A stretch of 64,000 nt of DNA, from positions 1 to 64,000 of the forward strand of contig NZ_UEYQ01000007.1 in NCBI RefSeq assembly GCF_900492205.1, written 5' to 3'. The first letter of the stretch is position 1. Each line of letters opens with the position of its first letter. The notes under the pieces were generated by a model. The model searched no databases, was not told the origin of the DNA, and was given only the letters and a program-made list of their open reading frames with translations. Positions 35,878 to 46,022 of the stretch are shown here, piece by piece. This stretch comes from Ciceribacter sp. T2.26MG-112.2. GTDB lineage: Bacteria; Pseudomonadota; Alphaproteobacteria; Rhizobiales; Rhizobiaceae. The position numbers and the translations under genes were made by a program.

Positions 35878-37131
35878 TCACATCGACCACAGGATTGAGA
35901 GGGGCGCGGCCTGCAGGCGTTCGGCGAACGGGGTAATGCGGTCATGATCATGCAGGACGAGGCCCCGCACGAAACGGTCGCCGACGGCTGCCTGCAATTG
36001 ACGTAACCCGCGAAAATCATCGGTCTTGACGGTTGCAGACGCCTTCACTTCAATACCGATGATCCGCCCACGCCGATCCTCAATTACGACATCGACCTCA
36101 TCCAGATCCTTCGTTCTATAGTGCGAAAACGATACGCGTCTCTCCGACCAGGATGCCAGTTTCATTAGTTCGGAGACGACAAAACTCTCTAGCAGAGCGC
36201 CAAATCGGGTCTTGTCGTCGGTTAGCCTGGCCAGTTCGTCTTCGCGCAAGGCCGCCAGAAGTCCTGTATCGATGAAATGGAGCTTTGGCGTTTTGACAAG
36301 CCGGCTGAGCCGGTTGTTCGACCATGGCACCAGGGTTTTGATAAGGAATAGCCGCTCCAGGATGGCTATGTATTTCTGAGCGGTGACCCCGGACAATCCC
36401 AACGCCGAACCGAAGCTGCTATTGTTGATCAATTGCCCGGCATGTTCCGCGAGGATGTTCATGAGGCGCGGCAAACGATCGAGCTGATCGATGTTGGCAA
36501 TGTCGCGCACGTCGCGATCTAGGATCAGACTGACATAGTCTTCGAGCCACGAGACGCGCCGGGCCGACGTGGTTCGCCTCAAGGCTTCGGGATAGCCGCC
36601 GGCCAGAACCATGCTCATCAGTTCCTTGCCCAGAACGACCTCACCCTTAATGGCTGGTTCCTCCCCCGCAAACAGGCGATCGAGCATGAGGCCCGGACTT
36701 GATCGGATTTCGGCCTGCGCAAAGGGAAGAAGCGGAATGACTGCCATTCGGCCGGCGAGCGAGTCGGCAATAGCCGGAATGGTCGCGAGATTGGCGGAGC
36801 CCGTCAGCAGGAACCGTCCCGGTTCCTGATCGTCATCCACGCTTGCCTTGATTGCAAGCATCAGATCGGGGGCTCGTTGAACCTCGTCGATAACCGCCCG
36901 CTTGATCCCGCGTATGAACCCTGTTGGGTCGGCTTTGGCGGCGTTCAAGGTACCCGCATCATCCAATGTGATGTATGGTCGATCCCTGTCCGAGAACATG
37001 CGCGCGAGCGTCGTCTTCCCTGCCTGCCGAGGCCCGGATATCAAGACGACACGGGTATCGGCGAGAGCCGCCGCAACGAGAGGCAGCGCTTTACGATCGA
37101 CAAGGGACTTCGAATTCAAGTGTTCAGCCAT
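35878..37131 (-). CDS. DUF4143 AAA ATPase
   Basis: A 417-aa protein with Walker A LISGPRQAGKTTLARMF, Walker B AVIDEVQRAPDLML, and a C-terminal DUF4143 nuclease-like domain (KDLDEVDVVIEDRRGRIIGI, the D...E-x-K pattern, followed by EVKAS). Such ATPases are widespread and of unsettled function. It is separated from the trb and tra genes by gaps on both sides and reads against trb, so it is likely a later insertion into the transfer region. Confidence 0.85.
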   Translation of the reverse strand: MAEHLNSKSLVDRKALPLVAAALADTRVVLISGPRQAGKTTLARMFSDRDRPYITLDDAGTLNAAKADPTGFIRGIKRAVIDEVQRAPDLMLAIKASVDDDQEPGRFLLTGSANLATIPAIADSLAGRMAVIPLLPFAQAEIRSSPGLMLDRLFAGEEPAIKGEVVLGKELMSMVLAGGYPEALRRTTSARRVSWLEDYVSLILDRDVRDIANIDQLDRLPRLMNILAEHAGQLINNSSFGSALGLSGVTAQKYIAILERLFLIKTLVPWSNNRLSRLVKTPKLHFIDTGLLAALREDELARLTDDKTRFGALLESFVVSELMKLASWSERRVSFSHYRTKDLDEVDVVIEDRRGRIIGIEVKASATVKTDDFRGLRQLQAAVGDRFVRGLVLHDHDRITPFAERLQAAPLSILWSM

Positions 37132-37214
37132 GCGACCATTCTTAATTCAATGGCCGTCCAATTTAAAGCATAATTCCGTCCGTTTTTAATTTAAGAAACG
37201 TCCAATCTTGAGTG

Positions 37215-37826
37215 TCATCGCTTTCCGCCTCCGATCCTTGTGAGATCAATACGGATACCGGCGTTGTCGGGTCTGGCTGGGTCCTCCTCAGGCGTCAAAG
37301 AGGCCGCGTCTTTTCTGTCTTGGTCGCCATCGTCTGCCTCCACCACTGACCGTTGCTCGACCACCCCACCCGGATCCCGAGCATGAAACACACTCTGGCC
37401 CTCGAACTTGCCGGTCTGCCAGGCGTGGACCGCGTCATCGAACAATTGCGGGAAGACCTCTTCGCTCGTCGGATTTCCATACCATTTCGCAACGATGCGC
37501 AGGATCTTGGCGAACATCGCTGTGCCCATCCGCAGGTTGGCGCAGGGGTCGACGAGATCGGCCTTCAGCTCCGACGCGTCCTCCAGGCCGAGACCCGCCG
37601 GGATCTGGGTGTGACCGACCCGCACGACAGAACCACCAATGCTCTCGCGGACAATCTCAATCGCTTCCTCAGGCGTTTTCGGTTTGGCAACGAGGATCAG
37701 ACGGCCGCCGGACTTTACCGTAATTGCAAACGGGTTATCCGAGCCGACCGCCTTTACGAACTGTTCGACGATGGCCGGCCTCAACGATGGGTCGGCACAT
37801 TCCTTGATCAACGCAGCATCCAGCAT
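37215..37826 (-). CDS. traH: Conjugal transfer protein TraH
   Basis: A 203-aa TraH from MLDAALIKECADPSLRPAIV, the usual start. It contains GLEDASELKADLVDPCANLR and GTAMFAKILRIVAKWYGNP; the C-terminus is acidic and variable. Last gene of traAFBH; the molecular role is poorly defined, possibly lytic-transglycosylase-like. Confidence 0.88.
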   Translation of the reverse strand: MLDAALIKECADPSLRPAIVEQFVKAVGSDNPFAITVKSGGRLILVAKPKTPEEAIEIVRESIGGSVVRVGHTQIPAGLGLEDASELKADLVDPCANLRMGTAMFAKILRIVAKWYGNPTSEEVFPQLFDDAVHAWQTGKFEGQSVFHARDPGGVVEQRSVVEADDGDQDRKDAASLTPEEDPARPDNAGIRIDLTRIGGGKR

Positions 37827-37840
37827 GCAAGCTCCATGTT

Positions 37841-39001
37841 TCAAATGTTGAACGAGATGACGAGAGCCAGATCGAACAGGCGGGCCCAGGCCACGCTACT
37901 TGCCTGTTGGATGTCGATGATCGACGTCCCCGCAGTCCACCAGCCATTTCCGACTGCGACGATGGCGTCGGGGCGGTGGATTGCCGACTGCAAGACCGGC
38001 CACACGAGGAACTGCTCGTAGCAGATCAGCGGCGCGACCTTCACATCGCCGAGATTGACCGCGGGGTTGGTGAAGAAATGTGCCCGAGCGCCGCTTTCAT
38101 AATCGATCCAAGCTCGCCATGGCTGCCACATCGAGCCGGGGACCGGCATCCGCTCCCGGTACAAGACCTCTTGCCCCTCAGCCGATATCTGAACGAGCAC
38201 GTTGTCGTAGCCGCCGGCTTCGAGCACAGCCGCGCCGGCGATCACGGTAACCTCTGTCCCTTTGAGGCCCTTCTGCCAAAGGCCGCCCACCGTCGGCGTC
38301 CAGAAGCCGAGAGCACTTTCCGGGAGCACGATCGTCGTGCCGGGAGGGTGCTCGCGAGCAATTTCGATCAGTGCCTGTTGCCGCTCGAGGCCTGCTTCGC
38401 GTCCGAGGGATGCGCCCATTTTGAGATCGACACCGATCCACGACGCAGGTAGAATTGGCAATGTCCACTCAGCGGCGGACCAGAGCCATAGGCCTGTCAT
38501 GGCCATCACAGCAGCCGGCCTGTAATGCGTCGTCATGACGACCAGGCCGGCTGCCGTCGCTGCAAGTCCCCACCATCCCCAGCCAGGAAAAAGAACACCC
38601 GCGGCGGTGACGGGATGCGCCCATCCCAAAATACCGAAGGGTGGGACGGCCATGGCAAGGCAAGCAGCCAGGTAGCGTAGCGGCCTTTGCCATCCCCCGT
38701 GGTTTGTCCAGAGCACTGAATGGACCGTCACGAATGCAGAGGAAGCGACCAGCCATAGCAGAAGACCCGGCCAGATATCCGATGAATAGAAGTTCGCCAC
38801 ACCCTGGGGCAGTCCACGCGAAGCGGCAAGGAAGTAGGCAGCGGAGACCGCCGTCGCCTGCAGGCGCGTCCGCGCCAGGGACCAAAGCAGCGGATAGGCG
38901 ACAGCTATCGGAATCAGGAGCACATGACCGCTCCAGCCGATCCATCCGGTGATCGCTGATAGTGCGACCAGCACGACCGTCCGGATTAGCTCACGGCGCA
39001 T
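37841..39001 (-). CDS. traB: Conjugal transfer protein TraB (nitrilase-like)
   Basis: A 386-aa protein: several N-terminal membrane helices followed by a carbon-nitrogen hydrolase domain resembling apolipoprotein N-acyltransferase. Visible catalytic candidates are Glu in VLPESALG and Cys in LICYEQF. The lysine position reads RERMPVPGSMW, with Arg where Lys is usual, as may be normal for TraB. It increases transfer efficiency in Ti plasmids. It overlaps traF by 11 bp. Confidence 0.9.
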   Translation of the reverse strand: MRRELIRTVVLVALSAITGWIGWSGHVLLIPIAVAYPLLWSLARTRLQATAVSAAYFLAASRGLPQGVANFYSSDIWPGLLLWLVASSAFVTVHSVLWTNHGGWQRPLRYLAACLAMAVPPFGILGWAHPVTAAGVLFPGWGWWGLAATAAGLVVMTTHYRPAAVMAMTGLWLWSAAEWTLPILPASWIGVDLKMGASLGREAGLERQQALIEIAREHPPGTTIVLPESALGFWTPTVGGLWQKGLKGTEVTVIAGAAVLEAGGYDNVLVQISAEGQEVLYRERMPVPGSMWQPWRAWIDYESGARAHFFTNPAVNLGDVKVAPLICYEQFLVWPVLQSAIHRPDAIVAVGNGWWTAGTSIIDIQQASSVAWARLFDLALVISFNI

Positions 39002-39557
39002 AGATCCAAACCTCCTGCGCCAATCCGAGTATCCCATCCATCGGAAGAGGGCCAAAATATCGGCTATCGAACGACCACGGAAACTGGGAATGTAGAAAGA
39101 CCGTTTCAGGTGGAACGACACCACCGTCATGAGGCGCCATCTCGCGACCTTGGCCGTCCATCCGAGCAACGCGCGAGCGAGGGAGCGGCTGACCATCGAC
39201 ACGCACATTCTCACCGATTTCAATGAGTTGTCCGGACGTCGCCACAACGGTCTTGATCAGTGGTGCAACGCGTCCAGCGCAGAGCCCGAAGCGCAGATAT
39301 CCACGTGCGCGGGCCTCACGCATCGCATCGGAATTCGGTGGGCAGATAAAGACCAGATCGCCGACCAATATCGGGCGGTCCGGCTCGATGATCCGCCACA
39401 GACCTAGCGGCTCGCTTGGCGTGAGATTGATCCTGAATCCTGCGCCGCCAAGCAGTACGATAATGCCAAGTGTGAACAGGCTGACGCTGCTGATCCGGTA
39501 GAGCCAGACAAGACGGTTGAGGCGCCGGAGCATTCTTGTCCGATGGCGCATTTTCAT
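38991..39557 (-). CDS. traF: Conjugal peptidase TraF (S26 family)
   Basis: A 188-aa inner-membrane protease with one N-terminal helix (VSLFTLGIIVLLGGAGF). The catalytic Ser is in NLTPSEPLGLWR and the Lys in APLIKTVVA. TraF processes the TrbC pilin. It overlaps traA by 4 bp. Confidence 0.93.
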   Translation of the reverse strand: MKMRHRTRMLRRLNRLVWLYRISSVSLFTLGIIVLLGGAGFRINLTPSEPLGLWRIIEPDRPILVGDLVFICPPNSDAMREARARGYLRFGLCAGRVAPLIKTVVATSGQLIEIGENVRVDGQPLPRSRVARMDGQGREMAPHDGGVVPPETVFLHSQFPWSFDSRYFGPLPMDGILGLAQEVWIYAP

Positions 39558-42500
39558 TTCAGGGTCAGCCCTTGGGATCTCGTCTGCCGCAGTGTCTCAG
39601 CCTGCTTGAGAGCCGTCACACTGCGCTCATGCGCAGACAGTTGCTGCACCGTCCGCATGGTGTTCCAAGCCTGGTGCACCTCGCTTTTCTGCGTCGCGTT
39701 CATGCCTGACGTGACCCTCTGGAAGGCCTCCCCATTGGCGTCCTTGGCGGCGAGTGGGAGAAAGGTTCTTTCGCCGAAGCGCTCGGTGACAGCCTTGGTG
39801 AAACCTTCGAGTTCCGCCTTCACCTGTCTGTCCGCCAGCGCGTAGTCCAGACCTGCCGGCAGATCGTTCCGATCGATGGCGTCTCGAACGCGTTCGAGCA
39901 CGGTTTTGGCGTTAGCGGAGAGGGCAGGTATCTCGAGCGCGACCTGTCTGCGCACCGCCAGCTCCTCGGCGTGATTTCGGCGTTCGGCGTCTCCGCGCAG
40001 ACGCAGATAGTCGCTGATGCTGTCGGCAAGCGGCGTTACATTCCTGAGCGCCCGATCCCGGTCCGATTTATCGGCCCGGCTCGCGAAGCTGCCGGTTCTG
40101 CCCTTGAGCGCGCCGAAGGCCTCGGGCTCCGTAGCGATCCTTGAAATCGTCTTCGCCGCGGCCGCCTGATCACTCAGCATCGCATCGACATTCGCTGCCT
40201 TGAACGCTGCTTCGGGCTGCGCATAGACTCGGGTAAAGCGCATCGAGACTTCTTCCCATTGCTTCTTGAGCGCCGGGTCGGCGGAGAGCTTTTCCTCAAC
40301 TGCCTGATCGATCGACTTGGGATAAGTGGTAATACCGGCGACCATGGGCTTGGCCTCCCTTGCTACAGGGGGAATAGGCTTGGCAGCCGCCGTTAAAAGA
40401 CCGAGCTTGGCGCCGATGGCTGCGAGCCGGCCGGTGAGCTCGACAAGCTTCTGTTTCTGCCGAACCGTCCATTCGAGACGGTCACGCGCGACGGTCCTGG
40501 CGACGTTGACGATGTGAAGCCCGCGCGCTTCGGCAAAGCGGAGGGCATGGCCGTAGATGCTGCCGCCGGCAAAATCGAGCGTCGTTTCCTTTGAATTCTT
40601 GCGCGAAAGGATTTCGACCAGGCCGCCAGCCTTCGCGAAGGATCGGCTGCCATAATAGACGCCGAGATCCTCGCGGTGACGGGTCATCGCGACATAGGCC
40701 AGGTGGCGATCGAGCGAGAGCGATGCAAGCACCTTGACCCGGTCGACCGTCGCACCCTGGCTCTTGTGGACGGTCGTCGCATAGCCATAGTCGATATTGT
40801 TGTAGAATCGCTGTTCGACCGAGACTTGGACGCGGTGCTCACCCTCGCCGATCTCTGCAACAAGCCGCCCGGGTGAAGCTTCCACCACCTTGCCCAGCAT
40901 GCCATTCTTGACGCCCAGGGAGACCTCATTCTTCAGGAAGACGATCTGCTCACCGGCTGCGAAGCGTCTGACACCATCGTTCGTCTTGAAGGGTGAACCA
41001 TGCTCGATGATGCCACGCTCGATAAGCGTGGCCCGTGCCAGATCGTTGAGCATGCGGACATCGCGACGCAGATGCGCAAGGATCAAAGTCGACTGGCTCG
41101 GATCGTAGTCACGGTTCCAGTCGGCAATCAGATTGTTGACGGCATCAGCCTTCAGTTCTACGCCGACCATCCTGCCATTGGACTGATAGGCGGCGACCGC
41201 TTTGCCGACATTACCCCGGGCGAGATCAAGCGATGCGTCGCGCATCCATTGTTCGCGCTGGCGATAGATGGTTTCGAGCTCGGCGTACCCGATACGATCG
41301 GCGATAGCGCGGAAGGCAGCACCCGCCTCGATCGGCTGCAACTGCTCCGGATCACCAACCAGAACGAGCTTGGCGCCTGACCTGGTGACGGTTTCGACGA
41401 ACAGGGCCATCTGCCGTGACGGCACCATGCCGGCCTCGTCGAGCACGAAAATTGTCTTTTCGTCGAGTTGACCTCGTCCCTTGCTCCAACTCAGTTCCCA
41501 AGACGAGAGGGTGCGGGAAGAGATACCCGCTTCCTTCTCCAAACCTTCGGCCGCCTTGCCGGACAGCGCGCCACCGACCACGCGATAGCCCGCTGATTCC
41601 CAGGCCTCGCGCGCCGCCTTCATCATCGTTGTCTTGCCAGCACCAGCACGGCCGACCACGGCAGCGATCCGCGCGTCATCGACAACATGCTCGATCGCCG
41701 CTCGCTGCTCGTCCGACAGACGCTCGTGCCGGGCAAACGTCTTCTCGATCACGGCATTGCGAATGCCATGCGAGGTGCGCTGCGAAAGCCAGATCGCCCC
41801 GTTGGCCATCTCCGCTTCAAGCCGGATCAATTCGCGCGTGGTGTACTTTGTGGACGAGCGCACGCCCGTGGCAAAGTCGATCCTCTCCCGGTCGAGCCGC
41901 AAGGTTTCCGGGCTCTGCAGGATGCGGGCCATCAGGTTCTGGAAGAGGCCGGCATCATCGACATAACGATGGAGGATCTTTGCGACATCTTGGCTGTCGA
42001 AGACACTCTTCTCGCGCGTGATCAGGTCGAGGACAAGGCCTGGATTACGCTGGATACGCCGCGCGTTCTCGGCACGGTGCTCTTCCTGTAATTCCAGGCG
42101 TTCCAAAGCAGCAGGCTCTCCTTTTCCCTCCGCTTTGCGCTCGATCGCCTTTGCGCCAACACCCAGATGGATCATCGGCGCCAGCTCGATGCCCTGCTTC
42201 TCGAAGGAGCGACCATCAGTTCTGATATCGAGGCCGGCAAGCGCGAGATACCGATTCTGGCAGGCGAACCAGCCGTCGCGGAACGCATTGAAGTCATCGA
42301 GCCCGCCGGCCCAAAGCGCATAGACGATCTTGCCACTATCGTTGCGCAACACGTTGCCGTCAGGCCCAGTGACCGCCACCTTCTTCGAGCCGAAGCCGTC
42401 CTCGGTCAACGGCCTCAATGTGGTCATCAGATGGATGTGGGGATTGCCCGGCGCATCATGAAAGACCCAGTCAGCCACCATGCCTTGGGCAGTGATGTGC

Positions 42501-42862
42501 TTGGCTACAAAATCACGGACGAGCTCAATATTCTGCGCCGCCGACAGCTCTATTGGAAGAGCGATTGTTACGTCCTTGGCAAGCTGTGCATCCGACCGCT
42601 TCTCAAAATCCTCGACCCTGTTCCAGAACGTTTCCGACGCACCAGACACAGACCGGTCAGCAATCATGAATTGCAGCCATTCCGGGGCATCGGCGGGAAC
42701 GACAAACTCCTCATGCAGCAGACCCTGCTTGCGGGTGTAATCGATCGTCCGGTCTTCCCGCTCGAAGTCCATTTTGGCGCAGTGCCGATACGCCGCCGAC
42801 AGCACGGCGCTTCTGCCGGAGCCGCGTGCAACGATACTGACCGAGAAATGCGGGACGGCCAT
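39554..42862 (-). CDS. traA: TraA relaxase/helicase
   Basis: A 1102-aa protein of typical length. The N-terminal MobA/MobL relaxase (MAVPHFSVSIVARGSGRSAV; metal site in PGNPHIHLMTTLR) nicks oriT. The RecD/TraI-like helicase has Walker A VVGRAGAGKTTMMKAA, Walker B IFVLDEAGMV, and TTVHKSQGATVDRV. The C-terminal 350 residues are helical. It starts 80 bp from the predicted nick and faces traC. Confidence 0.96.
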   Translation of the reverse strand: MAVPHFSVSIVARGSGRSAVLSAAYRHCAKMDFEREDRTIDYTRKQGLLHEEFVVPADAPEWLQFMIADRSVSGASETFWNRVEDFEKRSDAQLAKDVTIALPIELSAAQNIELVRDFVAKHITAQGMVADWVFHDAPGNPHIHLMTTLRPLTEDGFGSKKVAVTGPDGNVLRNDSGKIVYALWAGGLDDFNAFRDGWFACQNRYLALAGLDIRTDGRSFEKQGIELAPMIHLGVGAKAIERKAEGKGEPAALERLELQEEHRAENARRIQRNPGLVLDLITREKSVFDSQDVAKILHRYVDDAGLFQNLMARILQSPETLRLDRERIDFATGVRSSTKYTTRELIRLEAEMANGAIWLSQRTSHGIRNAVIEKTFARHERLSDEQRAAIEHVVDDARIAAVVGRAGAGKTTMMKAAREAWESAGYRVVGGALSGKAAEGLEKEAGISSRTLSSWELSWSKGRGQLDEKTIFVLDEAGMVPSRQMALFVETVTRSGAKLVLVGDPEQLQPIEAGAAFRAIADRIGYAELETIYRQREQWMRDASLDLARGNVGKAVAAYQSNGRMVGVELKADAVNNLIADWNRDYDPSQSTLILAHLRRDVRMLNDLARATLIERGIIEHGSPFKTNDGVRRFAAGEQIVFLKNEVSLGVKNGMLGKVVEASPGRLVAEIGEGEHRVQVSVEQRFYNNIDYGYATTVHKSQGATVDRVKVLASLSLDRHLAYVAMTRHREDLGVYYGSRSFAKAGGLVEILSRKNSKETTLDFAGGSIYGHALRFAEARGLHIVNVARTVARDRLEWTVRQKQKLVELTGRLAAIGAKLGLLTAAAKPIPPVAREAKPMVAGITTYPKSIDQAVEEKLSADPALKKQWEEVSMRFTRVYAQPEAAFKAANVDAMLSDQAAAAKTISRIATEPEAFGALKGRTGSFASRADKSDRDRALRNVTPLADSISDYLRLRGDAERRNHAEELAVRRQVALEIPALSANAKTVLERVRDAIDRNDLPAGLDYALADRQVKAELEGFTKAVTERFGERTFLPLAAKDANGEAFQRVTSGMNATQKSEVHQAWNTMRTVQQLSAHERSVTALKQAETLRQTRSQGLTLK

Positions 42863-42942
42863 GACTGAAAACGCTCCTGCGATCGAACAAAATCAATGTG
42901 TCCGTCAGGATCGGAAGGCCCCGCCAGGGCTTGGAAGCAGAG

Positions 42943-42975
42943 CGTCGCATCAGCGACGTATAATTGCGCCCTTCG
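42943..42975. other. oriT: Origin of transfer (oriT)
   Basis: A 6-bp hairpin (CGTCGC 42943-42948, ATCA, GCGACG 42953-42958) is followed by TATAATTGCGCCCTTCGG. This matches the Ti-plasmid oriT core (GGGCGCAATTATACGTCGC on the other strand) and the RSF1010 nick pattern TAAGTGCGCCCT. Nicking is expected between G and C of GCGCCC, by analogy. It lies between divergent traA and traC as usual. Confidence 0.85.
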
Positions 42976-43045
42976 GATCCGTCCTTGCGAACGGTCGGGA
43001 TGATGCTCAAAAGCGTAGGCTCCGCCTACTCGCAATTCTGTTAGT

Positions 43046-43063
43046 AGATCGGCACGCCGATCT
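43046..43063. promoter_or_regulatory. 18-bp dyad upstream of traC
   Basis: AGATCGGCACGCCGATCT is palindromic at 16 of 18 positions and lies 53 bp before traC. Tra boxes are also 18-bp dyads, but this sequence differs from the known consensus. Candidate operator for traCDG and traA. Confidence 0.55.
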
Positions 43064-43116
43064 GAACGACTCTGGCTGCGTGAATTACAACATGCAGCAA
43101 CAGGGACAATCCAGAG

Positions 43117-43413
43117 ATGAAGAAGCCATCCTCCAAGATCCGCGAAGAAATTGCCAAGCTCCAGGAACAGCTCAAGCAAGCGGAGACGCGGGAGGCAGAG
43201 CGCATAGGTCGTATCGCTCTTCGGGCAGGCCTTGGCGAAATCGAAATCGAGGAGACGGAGCTTCACACAGCGTTCGAGGAACTGGCGAAACACTTTCGTG
43301 GAGGCAAGCCCGGCACGAGCGGACGGAAAGGGGCAGGCGAAAGCAGCACGGGCAGGGGGCCGTCCGAGACGTTCGTGTCTGGCGCGGCTTCGGGCAGCGC
43401 TCGCGAGGCTTGA
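43117..43413 (+). CDS. traC: Conjugal transfer protein TraC
   Basis: A 98-aa basic/acidic helical protein ([20 protein letters not shown], then [18 protein letters not shown]) matching TraC of Ti-type plasmids. It likely helps TraA at oriT as a relaxosome accessory. Confidence 0.9.
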   Translation: MKKPSSKIREEIAKLQEQLKQAETREAERIGRIALRAGLGEIEIEETELHTAFEELAKHFRGGKPGTSGRKGAGESSTGRGPSETFVSGAASGSAREA

Positions 43414-43417
43414 GCGT

Positions 43418-43633
43418 ATGAGCCGGAACACAACTTCCGCCGCCCGGAAGAAGGACACGCGTGACAAGATCGAGCTTGGCGGCCTGATCGTGAAAGCGGG
43501 CCTTCGCTTCGAGAAGCGTGCGCTCCTGCTGGGCGCCCTCATCGAACTGCGGCAGCGGCTGAAGTCCGAGGACGGCGAGCGCGCAAGGTTGACAGGAATC
43601 GGGGCGGAGGCGTTCGGCAATGAAAGCGAATAG
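43418..43633 (+). CDS. traD: Conjugal transfer protein TraD
   Basis: A 71-aa Tra[21 protein letters not shown] is the conserved DTRDKIxLGGLxxKAGL box. It starts 4 bp after the traC stop and overlaps traG. The family is small and presumed to be part of the relaxosome. Confidence 0.9.
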   Translation: MSRNTTSAARKKDTRDKIELGGLIVKAGLRFEKRALLLGALIELRQRLKSEDGERARLTGIGAEAFGNESE

Positions 43634-45545
43634 GGTCGTACTCGTTATTCTGCCCGTGGCCATGATGTGTGTTGCCGTTTTCGCCATGACCGGCACCGAG
43701 ACTTGGCTTGCCGGTTTTGGGAAGACGGAAGCAGCGCAGCTCACTTTGGGTCGAGCTGGTATTGCCATCCCCTATGTCACGGCTGCGGCTCTCGGCCTCA
43801 TTTTTCTGTTCGCGACGGCGGGATCGCCGAGCATCCGCGCCGCAGGCTTTGGCGCTGTGATCGGAAACGCCACGGTCATGCTGACGGCTTGTGCAAGAGA
43901 GGGTGTGCGTCTTGCTGCGCTTTCCTCCCAAGAGCAGGTGGGAAGATCCGCGCTATCCCATTTGGATCCATCGACCATGATCGGGGCGGCCGCGGCACTG
44001 ATTTCCGGCTGCTTTGCAGTGCGCGTGATGATGGTCGGCAACGCCGCCTTCCCACGCGCCGCACCCAAGCGGATCATCGGCAAACGTGCCCTACATGGCG
44101 AGGCAGATTGGATGAAACTTGCTGAAGCGGGCAAGCTGTTCCCGGCTACTGGCGGTATTGTGGTCGGCGAGCGGTATCGCGTCGATCTCGACAGTGTGGC
44201 CGGCGTTTCGTTCCGTGCCGATACTGAGGCAACTTGGGGCGCCGGCGGCAAATCCCCGCTTCTCTGCTTCGACGGCTCGTTCGGCTCCTCGCACGGCATT
44301 GTGTTTGCTGGATCGGGTGGTTTCAAGACGACCTCGGTGACGATCCCGACAGCGCTGAAATGGGGTGGGACGCTCATCGTGCTCGATCCCTCGAACGAGG
44401 TCGCGCCCATGGTTTCGAACCATCGTGAAGCGGCGGGCCGGCGGGTCAGGGTCCTGGATCCGCGCAAACCAACAACCGGCTTCAACGCGCTTGACTGGGT
44501 CGGTCAGTATGGCGGCACGAAGGAGGAGGACATCGCCTCGGTCGCATCATGGATCATGAGCGACAGCGGTCGCGCGAGCGGTGTCCGAGACGACTTCTTC
44601 CGCGCCTCCGGCTTGCAGCTCTTGACGGCGATCATTGCTGATGTCTGCCTGTCCGGCCACACGCCGAAGGAGAAGCAGACGCTCCGCCAGGTCCGCGAGA
44701 ATTTGTCCGAACCCGAGCCGAAGCTGCGACAGCGTCTGCAGGACATTTACGACAACTCGGGATCGGACTTCGTGAAAGAGAACGTCGCCGCATTCGTCAA
44801 CATGACGCCGGAAACTTTCTCGGGCGTCTATGCCAATGCGATCAAGGAGACGCACTGGCTTTCGTACCAGAACTACGCAGCGCTTGTTTCGGGATCGACA
44901 TTCCGCACCGAAGACATTGCGTCGGGCAAAACCGACGTGTTCATAAACATCGATCTCAAGACTCTGGAGACCCACAGCGGATTGGCGCGCGTCGTAATCG
45001 GCGCATTTCTGAACGCGATCTACAATCGCGATGGCGCCATGGAAGGTCGCGCCCTGTTCCTGCTCGATGAGATTGCCCGGCTCGGCTATATGAGGATTCT
45101 AGAGACCGCACGGGACGCCGGCCGTAAGTATGGTATCACTCTGACGATGATCTATCAGTCGATCGGCCAACTGCGCGAAGCCTATGGCGGGCGCGACGCT
45201 TCCAGCAAGTGGTTCGAGAGCGCGAGCTGGATCAGTTTCGCCGCTATCAACGATCCGGAAACCGCTGAGTACATCTCTCGCCGCTGCGGCATGACGACGG
45301 TCGAAATCGATCAGGTCAGTCGCAGCTTCCAGTCACGCGGCTCGTCGCGGACGCGGTCGAAGCAGTTGGCCCCGCGGCCACTTATTCAGCCTCACGAAGT
45401 TCTGCGCATGCGGGTGGACGAGCAGATCGTCTTTACGGCAGGCAACGCGCCACTCAGATGCGGGCGGACTATTTGGTTTCGGCGAAAAGATATGAAAGGC
45501 TGCGTCCAACAGGGAAGGTTTCAACTGGGTAAGACGACGCCGTAA
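43620..45545 (+). CDS. traG: TraG coupling protein (VirD4-like)
   Basis: A 641-aa coupling ATPase. N-terminal membrane helices precede Walker [16 protein letters not shown] (typical of rhizobial TraG, with Phe before the Lys) and Walker [14 protein letters not shown]. It delivers the TraA-DNA complex to the Trb channel. It overlaps traD by 14 bp. Confidence 0.95.
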   Translation: MKANRVVLVILPVAMMCVAVFAMTGTETWLAGFGKTEAAQLTLGRAGIAIPYVTAAALGLIFLFATAGSPSIRAAGFGAVIGNATVMLTACAREGVRLAALSSQEQVGRSALSHLDPSTMIGAAAALISGCFAVRVMMVGNAAFPRAAPKRIIGKRALHGEADWMKLAEAGKLFPATGGIVVGERYRVDLDSVAGVSFRADTEATWGAGGKSPLLCFDGSFGSSHGIVFAGSGGFKTTSVTIPTALKWGGTLIVLDPSNEVAPMVSNHREAAGRRVRVLDPRKPTTGFNALDWVGQYGGTKEEDIASVASWIMSDSGRASGVRDDFFRASGLQLLTAIIADVCLSGHTPKEKQTLRQVRENLSEPEPKLRQRLQDIYDNSGSDFVKENVAAFVNMTPETFSGVYANAIKETHWLSYQNYAALVSGSTFRTEDIASGKTDVFINIDLKTLETHSGLARVVIGAFLNAIYNRDGAMEGRALFLLDEIARLGYMRILETARDAGRKYGITLTMIYQSIGQLREAYGGRDASSKWFESASWISFAAINDPETAEYISRRCGMTTVEIDQVSRSFQSRGSSRTRSKQLAPRPLIQPHEVLRMRVDEQIVFTAGNAPLRCGRTIWFRRKDMKGCVQQGRFQLGKTTP

Positions 45546-45608
45546 CTCTGTGCTTGGCACAATGTTGCGACTTCCGCTGTCGGCCCAAACCGGTCATGGA
45601 AGATCGCA

Positions 45609-45911
45609 TCAGAACCAATGTGAGATAAAAATCGGCAAGATCAGAACCATTCCCACCGGCGTTGCCATTCCGAACAGGATGAAAAACGCAATTGATGCCA
45701 CCGCCCAAGACAGCCAGAATGGACGGAGTTTTCGCGAGGCGAGCCCCAAAGCGCAAACCGCTAAATTAATGAAGAAGAACGTCAGTCCGATATGAAATCC
45801 CTGGATTCCGGAAAGCCTCAAGTTTTGGGGGATCATTCCCAGAAGAATTGCCGTTGCCATCAAGACAGGGCTCAGCTCAGCGAGGCGTCGTCTAAGTGAT
45901 TCCTTGATCAT
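45609..45911 (-). CDS. Small membrane protein (four-helix, unknown)
   Basis: A 100-aa frame with about four hydrophobic stretches (SPVLMATAILLGMIP, GLTFFFINLAVCALGLA, FWLSWAVASIAFFILFG, GMVLILPIFISHWF). An ATG at 45911 or the longer frame from 45962 are both possible. No family recognised; it converges with traG. Confidence 0.6.
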   Translation of the reverse strand: MIKESLRRRLAELSPVLMATAILLGMIPQNLRLSGIQGFHIGLTFFFINLAVCALGLASRKLRPFWLSWAVASIAFFILFGMATPVGMVLILPIFISHWF

Positions 45912-46022
45912 CACGAATCCCCTCCAACATAATCGCCAGCGTATGGCAATGAGAACCTTCATAGAGAAATATTAACGGCTGGTTTTGGCGCTGAGCGGCG
46001 GCCGCGTCTCGGCCCTAAGCGG

